A stretch of 64,000 nucleotides of DNA from Xaviernesmea rhizosphaerae (GCF_001938945.1 NZ_MKIO01000021.1:248001-312000); one strand, 5' to 3'. Shown: positions 10,610 to 18,151, counted from the first letter of the stretch. Translations and numbers: made by a program. The notes: generated from the letters alone by a model not told the origin.

Positions 10610-11084
10610 GCGTGCGTCTCCCTCGGACCCTTCCGCGACGGTGTCAGCGCGCAGACTGCGCCCCGGCGAGGGCGATGCCACGCAAGGGGGGCAGGCGCGG
10701 AAATCCGCCGGCGCCGGCCTCGCTGACCGGCTTGCGGGCAGGGGCGGCCTCTTGATGGGCACTATCACCGACGCTGCTTGTGTGAGGCTTCACTCTTTCG
10801 CCCGTGCGCCTCGCCATCAGGCCCTTGTTCTTGTCGGTAATGTTATTACATTATTGTCTTGAGCCAAGGCCTGTGCGATATCCGCTGCGGGGATCGGGCA
10901 GGCTTGAGAGGGATTTCGCCGGGTGGCGGATGCGGGCGTGGGGACGTGTCCAGCGCATCTCGCAAAGACTTGTCCTGCGAAAGCCTTGCCGTGCTAAAGC
11001 CTTGTCGTGCCCATGCGCGCGCCCCGCCTGCGCCTTTCAAGCCCATCGCAGCGCGCGATGACCACTCGCCCTGGGAGCCAGTCC
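10610..11084. other. Intergenic region between the OGT gene and zur
   Basis: Divergent 475-nt spacer. The only structured element seen is an AT-rich palindrome at 10838-10853. Reading frames that cross it are low-complexity and lack ribosome-binding sites, so I call no gene here. Confidence 0.6.
10838..10853. promoter_or_regulatory. Candidate Zur box
   Basis: AT-rich palindrome TAATGTTATTACATTA standing out in GC-rich DNA. It differs by one base from the symmetric core AATGTTATAACATT typical of Zur/Fur-family operators. It lies about 230 nt upstream of both divergent genes, so autoregulation of zur is the simplest idea. Assignment is by resemblance only. Confidence 0.5.
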
Positions 11085-11519
11085 ATGACCGATCATTCCA
11101 AGCTGACCCGGAATCAGTCGCTTGTCGTTTCGGCGCTTCGGGAGTCCGACGCCCCGCTGTCGGCCTATATGATTCTCGACCGGCTGCGCGAGGACGGGTT
11201 CCGCGCCCCGCTTCAGGTGTATCGTGCCCTCGACAAGCTGATAGAGCGCGGTCTCGTGCATCGCCTGGAAAGCCTCAATGCCTTCGTAGCCTGCCGTCAC
11301 GACCACAGCCATGGCCACAGCCACGGCCATCAGGGCGGCGTGGTCGCCTTCGCCATCTGCGAGGATTGCGGCAGCGTGGCCGAGATCGACGATCCCACGA
11401 TCAATGCACGGCTGATGGCGCTGGCCACCGATCGCCATTTCAAGACCGAGAAGACCACGATCGAGATGCGAGGCCATTGCAGCGCCTGCGCGGGGGAAAG
11501 CCACACGCCCCAGGCCTGA
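11085..11519 (+). CDS. zur: Zinc uptake regulator, Fur family
   Basis: Repressor of 144 residues. The N-terminal winged helix (NQSLVVSALRESDAPLSAYMILDRL) is followed by the recognition region LQVYRALDKLIERGLVHR. The metal-binding C-terminal part has a His-rich stretch (HDHSHGHSHGH) and two CxxC pairs (CEDCG and HCSAC), as in Zur rather than Fur, Mur or Irr. Known Zur proteins bind DNA when zinc is abundant and shut off ZnuABC-type uptake. The start at 11085 has GGGAG about eight bases upstream; an alternative ATG lies at 11058. No znu genes are adjacent, so its regulon is elsewhere, apart from possible autoregulation through the box at 10838. Confidence 0.9.
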   Translation: MTDHSKLTRNQSLVVSALRESDAPLSAYMILDRLREDGFRAPLQVYRALDKLIERGLVHRLESLNAFVACRHDHSHGHSHGHQGGVVAFAICEDCGSVAEIDDPTINARLMALATDRHFKTEKTTIEMRGHCSACAGESHTPQA

Positions 11520-11623
11520 TCCGCCCTGCTTCTGGGGCCTTGTCCGACGCAGGGCAAGGCGAGGGCCGATTGCAATGGCGGCCCCTGCCGTCTCGATGCG
11601 ACCCGCGAGGGCGCGGAGTAACG

Positions 11624-12157
11624 TCACTCTTCGATCAGCCGCATCTCCGACGCGAAGCGGCGCCAGTTGCCGACATAGCTGTCGGCCGAGGCCTTGAGTT
11701 TCGCCACGGCCGCTGCATCGAGCAGGCGTACGGCGCGGGCGGGCGCGCCGACGATCAGCGAATTGTCCTCGAAAACCTTGCCCTCCGTCACCAGCGCATT
11801 GGCGCCGACAAGGCAATTGCGTCCGAGAACGGCGCCGTTGAGGATCGTCGCGCCCATGCCGATCAGGCAATTGTCGCCGATGGTGCAGCCATGCACGATT
11901 GCCCGGTGGCCGATGGTGCAGCCTTCGCCGATGGTGACGGGAAAGCCGGCATCGACATGGAGCACGGCGCCTTCCTGGATATTGGAGCGGGCGCCGATGC
12001 GGATCGGCTCATTGTCGCCACGCAGCACCGCGCCGAACCAGATGCCGACCTCGTCGCCGAGCAGCACCTGGCCGATCACATGCGCATCCGGCGCGATCCA
12101 GAAGCGGCCAGCCTGCGGCAGGCTGGGCCGATGCGGCCCCAGGGCATAAAGCGGCAT
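11624..12157 (-). CDS. Gamma-carbonic anhydrase-like hexapeptide-repeat protein
   Basis: Protein of 177 residues made almost entirely of left-handed beta-helix hexapeptide repeats (IGDNCLIGMGATI, VLGRNCLVGANALV), ending in a C-terminal helix. Metal-ligand histidines are placed as in gamma-carbonic anhydrases of the YrdA/PaaY group: one in VLHVD and two in IGHRAIVHG. These form trimers with Zn or Fe at subunit interfaces; many members have weak or no carbonic anhydrase activity. The start is supported by GAGGAG upstream. It begins 11 nt downstream of the fumarylacetoacetate hydrolase stop, so the two are co-transcribed. Confidence 0.88.
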   Translation of the reverse strand: MPLYALGPHRPSLPQAGRFWIAPDAHVIGQVLLGDEVGIWFGAVLRGDNEPIRIGARSNIQEGAVLHVDAGFPVTIGEGCTIGHRAIVHGCTIGDNCLIGMGATILNGAVLGRNCLVGANALVTEGKVFEDNSLIVGAPARAVRLLDAAAVAKLKASADSYVGNWRRFASEMRLIEE

Positions 12158-12168
12158 AAGCGCTCTCC

Positions 12169-12855
12169 TCAGGCAACCGTGACCGTGAGTTCGGGCAGGC
12201 CATCGATGCCGCAGCTCACGACATCGCCGCGCACAACCGGGCCGACGCCCGATGGCGTGCCAGTCATGATCAGATCGCCCGCGGCCAGCCGGAACAGCTT
12301 CGACAATTCGACGATGATCTCGGGCACCGACCAGGTCATGTCGCTCAGATGGCCTTCCTGGCGCAGGATATCGTTCTGGCTCAGCCAGATCCGCGCCTCA
12401 GGCGACGGCGAAACGGCATCAAGCGGAACGATCGGTCCGATCGGCGCGGACTGTTCAAAAGACTTGGCGGCGGCCCAGGGCTTGCCTGCCTTCTTCGCCT
12501 CGGCCTGCAGGTCGCGGCGGGTGAAGTCGATTCCGACGGCATGGCCGAAGATGCAGCCATTGGCGTCGTCAGGCGCGATATTCTCGCCGCCGTCCTTCAG
12601 CGCGACAACCAGTTCCACCTCGAAATGAACATCCGAGGAGCAGGCGGGATAGGGGAAATCCTGGCCGGCCGGCAGCGCATTGTCGGGGTTCTTCTGGAAG
12701 AAGAAGGGCGGCTCGCGCGTCGGATCCGAGCCCATCTCGCGGGCATGCGCCGCATAATTGCGGCCGACACAGTAGATCCGGCGCACCGGGAAAAGGGCCT
12801 GAGAGCCCGCAACGGGAAGCAGCACAGGGGCGGGCGGGGCAAAGACGGTCTGCAT
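12169..12855 (-). CDS. Fumarylacetoacetate hydrolase family protein
   Basis: Protein of 228 residues with the FAH fold. Visible motifs are IYCVGRNYAAHARE, PFFFQKNPDNALP, the metal-binding VHFEVELVVAL and the closing GDLIMTGTPSGVG. The size and the opening motif fit the acylpyruvase/oxaloacetate-decarboxylase group (FAHD1-like) that cleaves or decarboxylates beta-keto acids with Mg or Mn. The start at 12855 is chosen because the family begins just before the IYCVGRNY strand; the frame is open upstream to 13032 but without similarity. It is first in a two-gene operon with the gamma-carbonic anhydrase gene. The precise substrate is unknown. Confidence 0.88.
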   Translation of the reverse strand: MQTVFAPPAPVLLPVAGSQALFPVRRIYCVGRNYAAHAREMGSDPTREPPFFFQKNPDNALPAGQDFPYPACSSDVHFEVELVVALKDGGENIAPDDANGCIFGHAVGIDFTRRDLQAEAKKAGKPWAAAKSFEQSAPIGPIVPLDAVSPSPEARIWLSQNDILRQEGHLSDMTWSVPEIIVELSKLFRLAAGDLIMTGTPSGVGPVVRGDVVSCGIDGLPELTVTVA

Positions 12856-13146
12856 GGCGGGGTCCGATCGCTGAAATGACGCGCCATCGCCCTTCCGCAA
12901 GACCGGTCGGGACGACGGTTGGCTGTCATCCTTGCGATGAAGCGCCGTTGCATGCAACCGCAAACAGAGGCCCCGCGCACAAATTCCCGGCCGCATCTCA
13001 TGGAACGTGTGCCCGGATTGCGCCTGCAGCATCGCCGCATGTGCCCGAAGCCTTTGCGGGGCTCCAGCGCCGCAATCCAGGCCTGAAGCTGCCGCGCGCT
13101 GCGCAGGATTCCGGTCGTTCCGGTCCGATGCCCTTAGCGAGCGGCG

Positions 13147-13350
13147 TCAGCCCCAGGCATAGGCCTGGAGCTCCTCCCGGGAAATCCGCGCCGGCCCCCG
13201 GCGGCTGCTGCGTTCGGGATTGGTGTATTCGAAGCGGCCCGGAACCGGCAGTTCCAGGGCCTGGCGAACGGTCATGATGCCGACATCCTGCCGTTCGTTG
13301 CCCCGCTTCAGGCTCACTTCGACAATCTGGGTCAGATGCTCCATATTCAT
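13147..13350 (-). CDS. Small hypothetical protein (67 aa)
   Basis: Short charged protein starting at ATG 13350 with GAGGGAG about eight bases upstream. It has no Cys, no membrane segment and no motif I recognise; the middle carries RQALELPVPGRFEYTNPERSSRRGPARIS and it ends in a tryptophan-glycine. The good ribosome-binding site and isolated position argue for a real gene. It is transcribed divergently from the small membrane protein at 13640, across an AT-rich spacer with repeats that could serve both promoters. Confidence 0.6.
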   Translation of the reverse strand: MNMEHLTQIVEVSLKRGNERQDVGIMTVRQALELPVPGRFEYTNPERSSRRGPARISREELQAYAWG

Positions 13351-13377
13351 CGTGCTTCTCCCTCATCCGTGCATTGG

Positions 13378-13446
13378 TTATGAGGCGCGTCCGAATTCCT
13401 CAGGCACAGTTACTGACACGATCGCGGTATTTATGAGGCGCCTCAT
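13378..13446. promoter_or_regulatory. Paired repeats in a divergent promoter region
   Basis: TTATGAGGCGC occurs twice in direct orientation at 13378-13388 and 13431-13441, 53 bp apart; the second copy is part of a perfect 14-bp palindrome ATGAGGCGCCTCAT at 13433-13446. The location between divergent genes (13350 minus, 13640 plus) suggests binding sites for a regulator. No known operator is recognised. Confidence 0.4.
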
Positions 13447-13639
13447 GATCAGGATGACACAAGCATCCTGTGCCGCAAAGTGAATTTTTTGCTTAGAAGC
13501 ATGATCGACAAACATTCCGTGTATTATTTTGCATTGATAATGCGGTGCAATAATATTGTCGCGGTGCGATATTTGCTTGCGAAGGGAACCTCTGTTCCGC
13601 TCAAGGGTTAAGAGAGGTTGAAAAACCAGGGAGAGACCC

Positions 13640-13888
13640 ATGAGTTTTGCAGGTGATCTCAGAACCGGCTTTACCGGAGATGTCGAGCGCAAGGACAGCG
13701 CGACGGAAAAACTGAACAAGGCGGCGCAAAGCGCCCAGGCCGAAATCGGCGCGGTCGCGGCCCATGCCAAGGATCATCCTTCCGCCACCGCCATGTCGGC
13801 TCTGACCATCGCGGCCGTCGCCTTCCTCGCAGGCTATGTTCTGGGCCAGGGTCGGCGTGAGACGAATCGTTGGGACAGAATCTGGTGA
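13640..13888 (+). CDS. Small membrane-anchored protein (82 aa)
   Basis: Starts at ATG 13640 with AGGGAGAG upstream. The first 50 residues are polar and Ala-rich, probably an amphipathic helix (TEKLNKAAQSAQAEIGAVAAHAKDHP), then one membrane segment (MSALTIAAVAFLAGYVLG) and a short basic tail. This layout recalls DUF883/YqjD-type proteins that tether ribosomes or stress factors to the inner membrane, but I cannot confirm that family. The stop overlaps the GTG of the DUF982 gene, so the two are translationally coupled. The upstream 150 bp is AT-rich and likely carries the promoter. Confidence 0.7.
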   Translation: MSFAGDLRTGFTGDVERKDSATEKLNKAAQSAQAEIGAVAAHAKDHPSATAMSALTIAAVAFLAGYVLGQGRRETNRWDRIW

Positions 13889-14202
13889 GCGGCGTGATGG
13901 AAGAGGCAGGATCAGGCAACAGGATCATTATCCGCAAGCTCCTTTGGTCCCGGCCGATCGCGCTGAATTTTCACGGCAAGCAAGCCGATGTGAACGGCCC
14001 TTCCGAGGCGCTGGATTGGATGAGCCGCAACTGGCCGGACGCCCGCGGCCCCTGCTATGTCGCCGCCCGCTCGCTTTGTCGCGCGGCGATGAGCGGCCGG
14101 CGCAGCCCGGAAGAGGCGCGCGAAATGTTCCTCTCCGCCGCCGAGGAAGCCCGGTTATCGGCCTCCGTGGCCCGGAACAGCCTGCGGCAGCAGGAACATT
14201 GA
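13885..14202 (+). CDS. DUF982 domain protein
   Basis: Protein of about 105 residues with the DUF982 pattern common in Rhizobiales: NGPSEALDWMSRNWPDARGPCYVAARSLCRAAM, then EEAREMFLSAAEEA. Function of the family is not known. The start is uncertain: GTG 13885 overlaps the stop of the preceding gene (GTGA), ATG 13897 is slightly inside, and TTG 13870 slightly upstream; none has a strong ribosome-binding site, so translational coupling from the preceding gene is likely. It is followed by a hairpin at 14215 that looks like a terminator. Confidence 0.75.
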   Translation: MSGVMEEAGSGNRIIIRKLLWSRPIALNFHGKQADVNGPSEALDWMSRNWPDARGPCYVAARSLCRAAMSGRRSPEEAREMFLSAAEEARLSASVARNSLRQQEH

Positions 14203-14214
14203 CAGCGGACGGGG

Positions 14215-14240
14215 AGGCAGCTGAGCAAAGCTGCCTTCTT
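14215..14240 (+). terminator. Probable intrinsic terminator after the DUF982 gene
   Basis: Perfect 8-bp inverted repeat (AGGCAGCT, six-base loop, AGCTGCCT) followed by TCTT, 13 nt after the DUF982 stop. The T-tract is short, so strength is uncertain. Confidence 0.55.
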
Positions 14241-14384
14241 GCGTCAGGGCGCGTGCACTGCAGCTGTCCGGGCGGCAGAGGTGCAGGGCTGGCCTTCGCG
14301 GTTGAACAGGCTTATATCAACGCCGATTACCGCACGATTGCATTCATCATGCATCCGGCAGCGCCCTTCACCCGCGAGACGACC

Positions 14385-14502
14385 ATGACCGAAACGACCG
14401 CCGGCGCGCCCTCCGTCGCCACGGCCTGCGCACAGCGCTATTTTCACGGCCCAATCTTCGCCGTCGCCCCCATGATCGATTGGACGATTTGTCGGAAATA
14501 AT
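14385..14502 (+). pseudogene. dusA: Stranded 5' fragment of the original dusA
   Basis: ATG 14385 opens a frame whose residues 20-34 (YFHGPIFAVAPMIDWT) match the N-terminus of DusA and the intact copy at 58320. After MIDWT the frame runs into phage sequence and stops at 14500-14502, giving 39 codons. This is the native start region of dusA, separated from the rest of the gene by prophage insertion. Its host promoter now drives only this stub. The fragment would restore the host gene on excision. Confidence 0.9.
14455..14485 (+). repeat. attL: left attachment repeat of the prophage
   Basis: 31-bp segment repeated at 58381-58411 with two mismatches; the right-hand 14 bp (ATGATCGATTGGAC, 14472-14485) are identical. 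It lies in codons for AVAPMIDWT of dusA. Sequence to its right has no relation to dusA, marking the phage boundary. Confidence 0.92.
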
Positions 14503-14550
14503 ATAATAAATTCAATCCTGTCTTGCCGTCTGTAGCAATTTTGTAGCTGC

Positions 14551-14847
14551 TTAGCTGCGGTGTAGCTGTTGAAATTCCTTCAAGGCTGCCTCCCGCCTTG
14601 CGTCAAGATAATCCGCCAGATCCTGCAGATAAACGCCCTTGTGGCATTTCTGCGACCCTTCCATTCGAACGACCGGCAAGGCAATTTCGCCCGCGCTCGC
14701 CTTCCTCAAGAGCTTTTCCGGCGTGAGGTGAGCAAAGTAGTCGCGGCAGACATCCTCGATCGGAATAACCGCCTTGCCGCCATACTGGGCGAACAGAAGG
14801 AATGGCGTCGAGAATGCCGGCGCCGCCGTGCTCTCAGCGTTGCGCAT
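14551..14847 (-). CDS. Pyocin activator PrtN-like transcription regulator
   Basis: 98-residue protein with the PrtN family pattern: FLLFAQYGGKAVIPIEDVCRDYF, then LTPEKLLRKASAGEIALPVVRMEGSQK and KGVYLQDLADYLDAR. PrtN of Pseudomonas activates pyocin operons after SOS release; phage homologues probably control prophage genes. Start at ATG 14847 with GAGGAG eight bases upstream; a GTG at 14862 is less likely. It is the last gene of the minus-strand left operon, overlapping the HNH gene by 14 nt, and ends 65 nt from attL. Confidence 0.82.
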   Translation of the reverse strand: MRNAESTAAPAFSTPFLLFAQYGGKAVIPIEDVCRDYFAHLTPEKLLRKASAGEIALPVVRMEGSQKCHKGVYLQDLADYLDARREAALKEFQQLHRS

Positions 14848-15190
14848 CGGTTGTCTCCTCACAGATGATCGCCGCGCGCCGGGCTTCCCACATGCGCAGC
14901 TTGTTGCGCTTGCGGGTGACGAGCTGGACGTGGTTGAGATTGTCGGGGTTGACGCAAAGACGGTTGCGGCAGACGTGGTCGAGTTCTCGGGTAGACGGAA
15001 TTAGGCCGTGCTCGTTTGTCCACATGGCCTTGTGGACGGCGACGGTCTGGCCGGAGAGGCTCATGCGGGGATAGCCAGCGCCGCGGCCTTCCTCGCCGGA
15101 GGTCGGGCCTGTCCAGATCCAGCAACCGGTTTCCTCGTCGATCCGGACGCGCGCCATGATGCGGGCGCGGATCTCCTCGCGGCGGCTCAT
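14834..15190 (-). CDS. HNH endonuclease
   Basis: 118-residue HNH protein. The core is HKAMWTNEHGLIP, then ELDHVCRNRLCVNPDNLNHVQ, giving the metal-binding His pair and Cys residues of the HNH_3 type found in phage and homing endonucleases. The N-terminal part (CWIWTGPTSGEEGRGAGYPRM) resembles the DNA-binding region of intron- or phage-borne HNH proteins. Starts at ATG 15190, overlapping the preceding gene by 4 nt (ATGA). It may be a free-standing homing-type nuclease or nick DNA for phage replication; a second HNH gene lies next to the terminase. Confidence 0.85.
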   Translation of the reverse strand: MSRREEIRARIMARVRIDEETGCWIWTGPTSGEEGRGAGYPRMSLSGQTVAVHKAMWTNEHGLIPSTRELDHVCRNRLCVNPDNLNHVQLVTRKRNKLRMWEARRAAIICEETTDAQR

Positions 15191-15717
15191 TGATCGCGCA
15201 TCCAGTTGTCGAACTCGGCGCGCAGGGAAATCCAGCGGCCGGCCGCGTCCGGATCGGTGTTCAGCGCCTTGCGTGACGAGATCTGCAGGGCAGTCCGGAC
15301 GGCGGCGGCGCAATCTTCTTTTTCGGCGGATGCCGCGCCATGGCGGGCGAGCATGAACTGTTGAAACGGCGCATCCTGGCAGCGCATCGCGCATTCGGTC
15401 GTAAAGTCCGGCGGCGGCTTCGATGTGTCGGACGGGCCGAGCTGCGCCTGCAGGGCGCGGTAGGCGCGCACCGATTCCTCCCGCAGGCAGAGCAGCGCGG
15501 CGATATAGGTCGGCGCCTTGCTCATCATCTGCCTGTCGTCATAAGGGCAGTCCGATAGGATATGTGCAATTGGCTCATAAGAGCGGGTGCGCTCGTCGAA
15601 GCGGCACAGTTCGGCGCGGCCGGTCTTCGCGTTGTACCCCTCGCCCCATTTAATGGAGGCGAGGCCGTGCACTTCCATGATTTCCGGCAGGAGCCGTCTG
15701 GCGATCTCGGGCGTCAT
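15187..15717 (-). CDS. Phage hypothetical protein (176 aa)
   Basis: Soluble protein, ATG 15717, overlapping the DnaN-like gene's stop by 4 nt and the HNH gene's start by 4 nt, so tightly coupled. The first half (GLASIKWGEGYNAKTGRAELCRFDERTRSYEPIAHI) looks like a compact beta-rich fold; the second half is helical with several Cys. I recognise no family. Its place between a sliding clamp and an HNH nuclease suggests a DNA-transaction role, which is context only. Confidence 0.75.
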   Translation of the reverse strand: MTPEIARRLLPEIMEVHGLASIKWGEGYNAKTGRAELCRFDERTRSYEPIAHILSDCPYDDRQMMSKAPTYIAALLCLREESVRAYRALQAQLGPSDTSKPPPDFTTECAMRCQDAPFQQFMLARHGAASAEKEDCAAAVRTALQISSRKALNTDPDAAGRWISLRAEFDNWMRDQ

Positions 15718-16895
15718 GCGGCGCCCCCGAAGGCGTGCAGGCGCGGCCGCATATAGACGACAAGAAAAACATCGTCACTCTCTCCGAGGGGCCGCACCAT
15801 CAGAACGGAATTGTCCTGTCCCATAGGGGCAATGGTCAGCTCCACGTCGATGGCCACCATGGCTTCAAGCGTGCGCAAGAGCCGGCCCGAAGGCGCGCAG
15901 AAAGACCATGGATCACTCATTTCCACGGGAACGCTGTCCTGTGCGCCTGTCCCGTTTGCGCCGACGATCTGCAAGGTCATCTGCCCCTCAGACGCATCCA
16001 GCGTAATCGGGTCCTTCATGCCGTCATCCATGGCGGCGCATGAGCGCCGGACAGCGCCGAGCAATTCGGAGAGGCTGGCAACGATCGTCTTCCCGTCTCC
16101 AGGGATCATACGCCAATATTCCGGAAAACAACCGTCGATCAGCTTCGAGATGACCTCGACCCCGTCGCATTCCACCGCGAAATGGTTGCTGGTCGCCGCG
16201 ATCCGGCAACGCCCTTTCATATCGGCGAGCAGCTTGGCGATGAGTTCCGCCAGCCGCCCGGGCACGATCACATGCGGGAAGTTCTTATTCATATCGTGGC
16301 AGGGCAGCACGGCGGGCGAGTCGCCGCGCGCGGTCGTCTTGGCCAGCCAAAGCCCATCCGTGGCGGCGAAGTCGATGCCATCACCGTCGCGTGTCTTGTG
16401 CAGGCAGATGCCCCGCAGATATTCGCGGCCCTCGCTGCGATCATAGGCGTGCGCCACCCTGCGCAGCCCTCTGGCGATCAGCTCCGCGTCCATGTCAGCC
16501 CATGCGAAATTCTCGGTGCTGCGCATGCAGGGAAAGTCCGTGCCCGGAAGGATGGGCAGGGAGTATCGGGATTTGCCGGCCGAGAGATTGATATGGTCGC
16601 GGCCGCGCCCGTCCGAAAAGGTGATCTCGGATGCTTCCGGCAGAGCGTTGACGACCTCGCGCAGCTTGACGGCAGGCAAGGCGAAGCTCCTGGGTGCGCC
16701 AGGCTCCGCCGTCTCGACCCGAGCCGAGATCTCGATATCAAGATTTGTGCCGCGCAGGCTTAACCCCTGGTCATCAATGACGACATGGACATGCGTGAGG
16801 ATCGGGATCTTGCTGGAGCGATCCACCGCGCCGAGTACGCGCGAGAGCGCCGGCAGCAATGCGCTGCGATGGACGACGGTGTTTACAGACGCCAT
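15714..16895 (-). CDS. DnaN-like DNA polymerase sliding clamp (phage-encoded)
   Basis: 393 residues, close to the usual 370-380 of bacterial beta clamps. Three-domain DnaN features: N-terminal LPALSRVLGAVDRSSKIPILTHVHV; mid-protein DHINLSAGKSRYSLPILPGTDFP; the second-domain VISKLIDGCFPEYWRMIP motif. The C-terminal end VVYMRPRLHAFGGAA departs from the usual MPMRL ending, where clamp-binding partners dock. Host clamps encircle DNA and tether polymerase; a phage copy may supply the phage replisome or bind host clamp partners. It overlaps its neighbours by a few bases in the minus-strand early operon. Whether it forms homodimers or mixes with host DnaN cannot be seen. Confidence 0.85.
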   Translation of the reverse strand: MASVNTVVHRSALLPALSRVLGAVDRSSKIPILTHVHVVIDDQGLSLRGTNLDIEISARVETAEPGAPRSFALPAVKLREVVNALPEASEITFSDGRGRDHINLSAGKSRYSLPILPGTDFPCMRSTENFAWADMDAELIARGLRRVAHAYDRSEGREYLRGICLHKTRDGDGIDFAATDGLWLAKTTARGDSPAVLPCHDMNKNFPHVIVPGRLAELIAKLLADMKGRCRIAATSNHFAVECDGVEVISKLIDGCFPEYWRMIPGDGKTIVASLSELLGAVRRSCAAMDDGMKDPITLDASEGQMTLQIVGANGTGAQDSVPVEMSDPWSFCAPSGRLLRTLEAMVAIDVELTIAPMGQDNSVLMVRPLGESDDVFLVVYMRPRLHAFGGAA

Positions 16896-17083
16896 GGCTT
16901 CGCCCCGTTGATGGTGCCGACAAGGCGGCGCTCGTGGTCCGGTGGGCGAAGATCGAAATCCGTGCCGAACAGGTCATAGAGCTGATGGAGCAGCTCGGCA
17001 TGCGGGCGCTCTTCGGCGACGGCGCGGTAAAGGCGCTCGATGTCGCCGTAATCCACCTGACTGGTGGGCACTGGGTTGTCCAT
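16883..17083 (-). CDS. Small phage protein (66 aa)
   Basis: ATG 17083, ending 13 nt inside the DnaN-like gene. It is acidic and helical (DYGDIERLYRAVAEERPHAELLHQLYDLFG) and ends in a basic KPWRL. No motif recognised. Overlap with the clamp gene and consistent coding strand support it as real. A longer reading frame extends upstream to 17443 but runs through arginine-rich shadow sequence. Its location directly upstream of the clamp gene may mean a clamp-related partner; this is a guess. Confidence 0.65.
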   Translation of the reverse strand: MDNPVPTSQVDYGDIERLYRAVAEERPHAELLHQLYDLFGTDFDLRPPDHERRLVGTINGAKPWRL

Positions 17084-17103
17084 GGCGAAATCCCTTCGAG
17101 TGG

Positions 17104-17283
17104 TCAGCGCAGGACGAGGGCCAGCGCGCCGAGGGCGTGAGGAAGGAGGGCGAGCGGGAGGACGATGGCGACGCCGCAGACGAGGCCGCGGCTGAAATCG
17201 ATCCAGCGCTCTTGCGTGGCGAGCGCCGCCAGGCGGGCGGTCTCGTGTTCGTCGGGGAGGATGGAGCGCAGCGCGGTGGTCAT
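17104..17283 (-). CDS. Small single-pass membrane protein (59 aa)
   Basis: ATG 17283 overlaps the stop of the preceding gene by 4 nt. The first 35 residues are soluble (LPDEHETARLAALATQERW), followed by a strongly hydrophobic segment (GVAIVLPLALLPHALGALAL) and a two-residue tail. It is one of two tiny membrane proteins in this operon. Function unknown; small early phage membrane proteins sometimes act in superinfection exclusion or membrane anchoring of replication. Confidence 0.6.
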   Translation of the reverse strand: MTTALRSILPDEHETARLAALATQERWIDFSRGLVCGVAIVLPLALLPHALGALALVLR

Positions 17284-17969
17284 GCCGCATCCCCTTCCAC
17301 CTGCGGAGGCGTGAACGCCTCCATGCGCTGGACAACCTTGTCCTCCGGCTTGCCGCCGGCGGCGAGATGCGCCTCGAAGCTCGCGCGCAGGGCCTGCGGG
17401 TCCTGCGGGTTGCCCTGGCCATCCGTCCAGCTTTCCGGCTCATCGATCATGCTGCGATAGGTCGGGGCGCAGCTTTCGCAAAGCGAGTTTTCCTCACCCC
17501 AGCAGTAGAGATCACCAGGGCGAACCGCCTTGCGGCAGCCCTCGCAGGACAGGCCGTCCTCATCGTCCTTGAGTGATGGCGGGAAATAGTCTTGGTTACG
17601 GGTCTCGCCGAAGGCGACGGCGCGCGGGTGCAGGCCGTGTCGCTCGATCCAGTCGGCGATGACGGCATTGAGCAGCCCGTCCAGTTCGGCATTCTCGTCG
17701 TCCGTGCAGAAAAAGTCGGGGCCGTCCTCGCCGAAGGCGCCCCCATTGACGTCATCGATCATCTCGGAGAGATCGCCGTTACCGGCGAAGTCGCTGAAGA
17801 TTTCATAATGCAGCACGGCCTTATCCGCCTCGACGATCGTGAAATTCCCCTGCGGGAATGCCTTGTGCGCGGCCTCGATGATCCCCGACCAGTCGTCGGC
17901 TCCGATCCGGTAAACTTCCGGGTCCTTGCCTTCGCCGGCCCACCATTTGAAAACACCGTCGCCCGCCAT
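17280..17969 (-). CDS. Phage hypothetical protein with Cys-rich zinc-binding stretch (229 aa)
   Basis: ATG 17969; the upstream part of the open frame to 18386 is arginine-rich shadow. The first 130 residues look globular and acidic (GVFKWWAGEGKDPEVYRIGADDW, many Asp). Then comes a probable zinc-binding cluster: LSCEGCRKAV followed 15 residues later by NSLCESCAP, a CxxC...CxxC pair. The rest is a polar tail. It overlaps both neighbours by 1-4 nt, a compact early operon. No family recognised; the Cys cluster suggests nucleic-acid or protein binding. Confidence 0.75.
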   Translation of the reverse strand: MAGDGVFKWWAGEGKDPEVYRIGADDWSGIIEAAHKAFPQGNFTIVEADKAVLHYEIFSDFAGNGDLSEMIDDVNGGAFGEDGPDFFCTDDENAELDGLLNAVIADWIERHGLHPRAVAFGETRNQDYFPPSLKDDEDGLSCEGCRKAVRPGDLYCWGEENSLCESCAPTYRSMIDEPESWTDGQGNPQDPQALRASFEAHLAAGGKPEDKVVQRMEAFTPPQVEGDAA

Positions 17970-18151
17970 CACAGCGCCCCCACGAACAGGAGGAGGCCGG
18001 CCATCCACAGGGCCAGCGCGACGAGGCCGGCAATGCCGCACCAGAGCAGCCGGCGGCGAGCCGTACGCTCTGCCGCCCTCGCGCGCGCCAGACGCTCGGC
18101 CTGGCGCGCGGCTGCCGGCTGCGGCCCGAAACGATCCGGTCGCGCCATCAT
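17969..18151 (-). CDS. Small membrane protein with basic N-terminus (60 aa)
   Basis: Starts at ATG 18151 (a second ATG follows directly at 18148). An Arg/Ala-rich helix (RQAERLARARAAERTARRR) precedes one or two hydrophobic stretches (LLWCGIAGLVALALWMAGLLLF). The positive charge before the membrane segment predicts the N-terminus inside. Its stop overlaps the next gene's ATG (ATGA at 17969). Function not known. Confidence 0.6.
   Translation of the reverse strand: MMARPDRFGPQPAAARQAERLARARAAERTARRRLLWCGIAGLVALALWMAGLLLFVGAL

Noticed and set aside
8741..10726. 661-codon plus-strand frame opposite the OGT-like gene
   Set aside because: Shadow of the glycosyltransferase; no domain resemblance and extreme Arg/Gly/Gln composition.
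11330..11575. Antisense frames across zur and the gamma-carbonic anhydrase gene
   Set aside because: Shadows of genes with clear metal-binding motifs; composition atypical.
13870..13884. TTG 13870 as start for the DUF982 protein
   Set aside because: Adds only residues that overlap the previous gene and no family similarity; coupled GTG 13885 is more natural.
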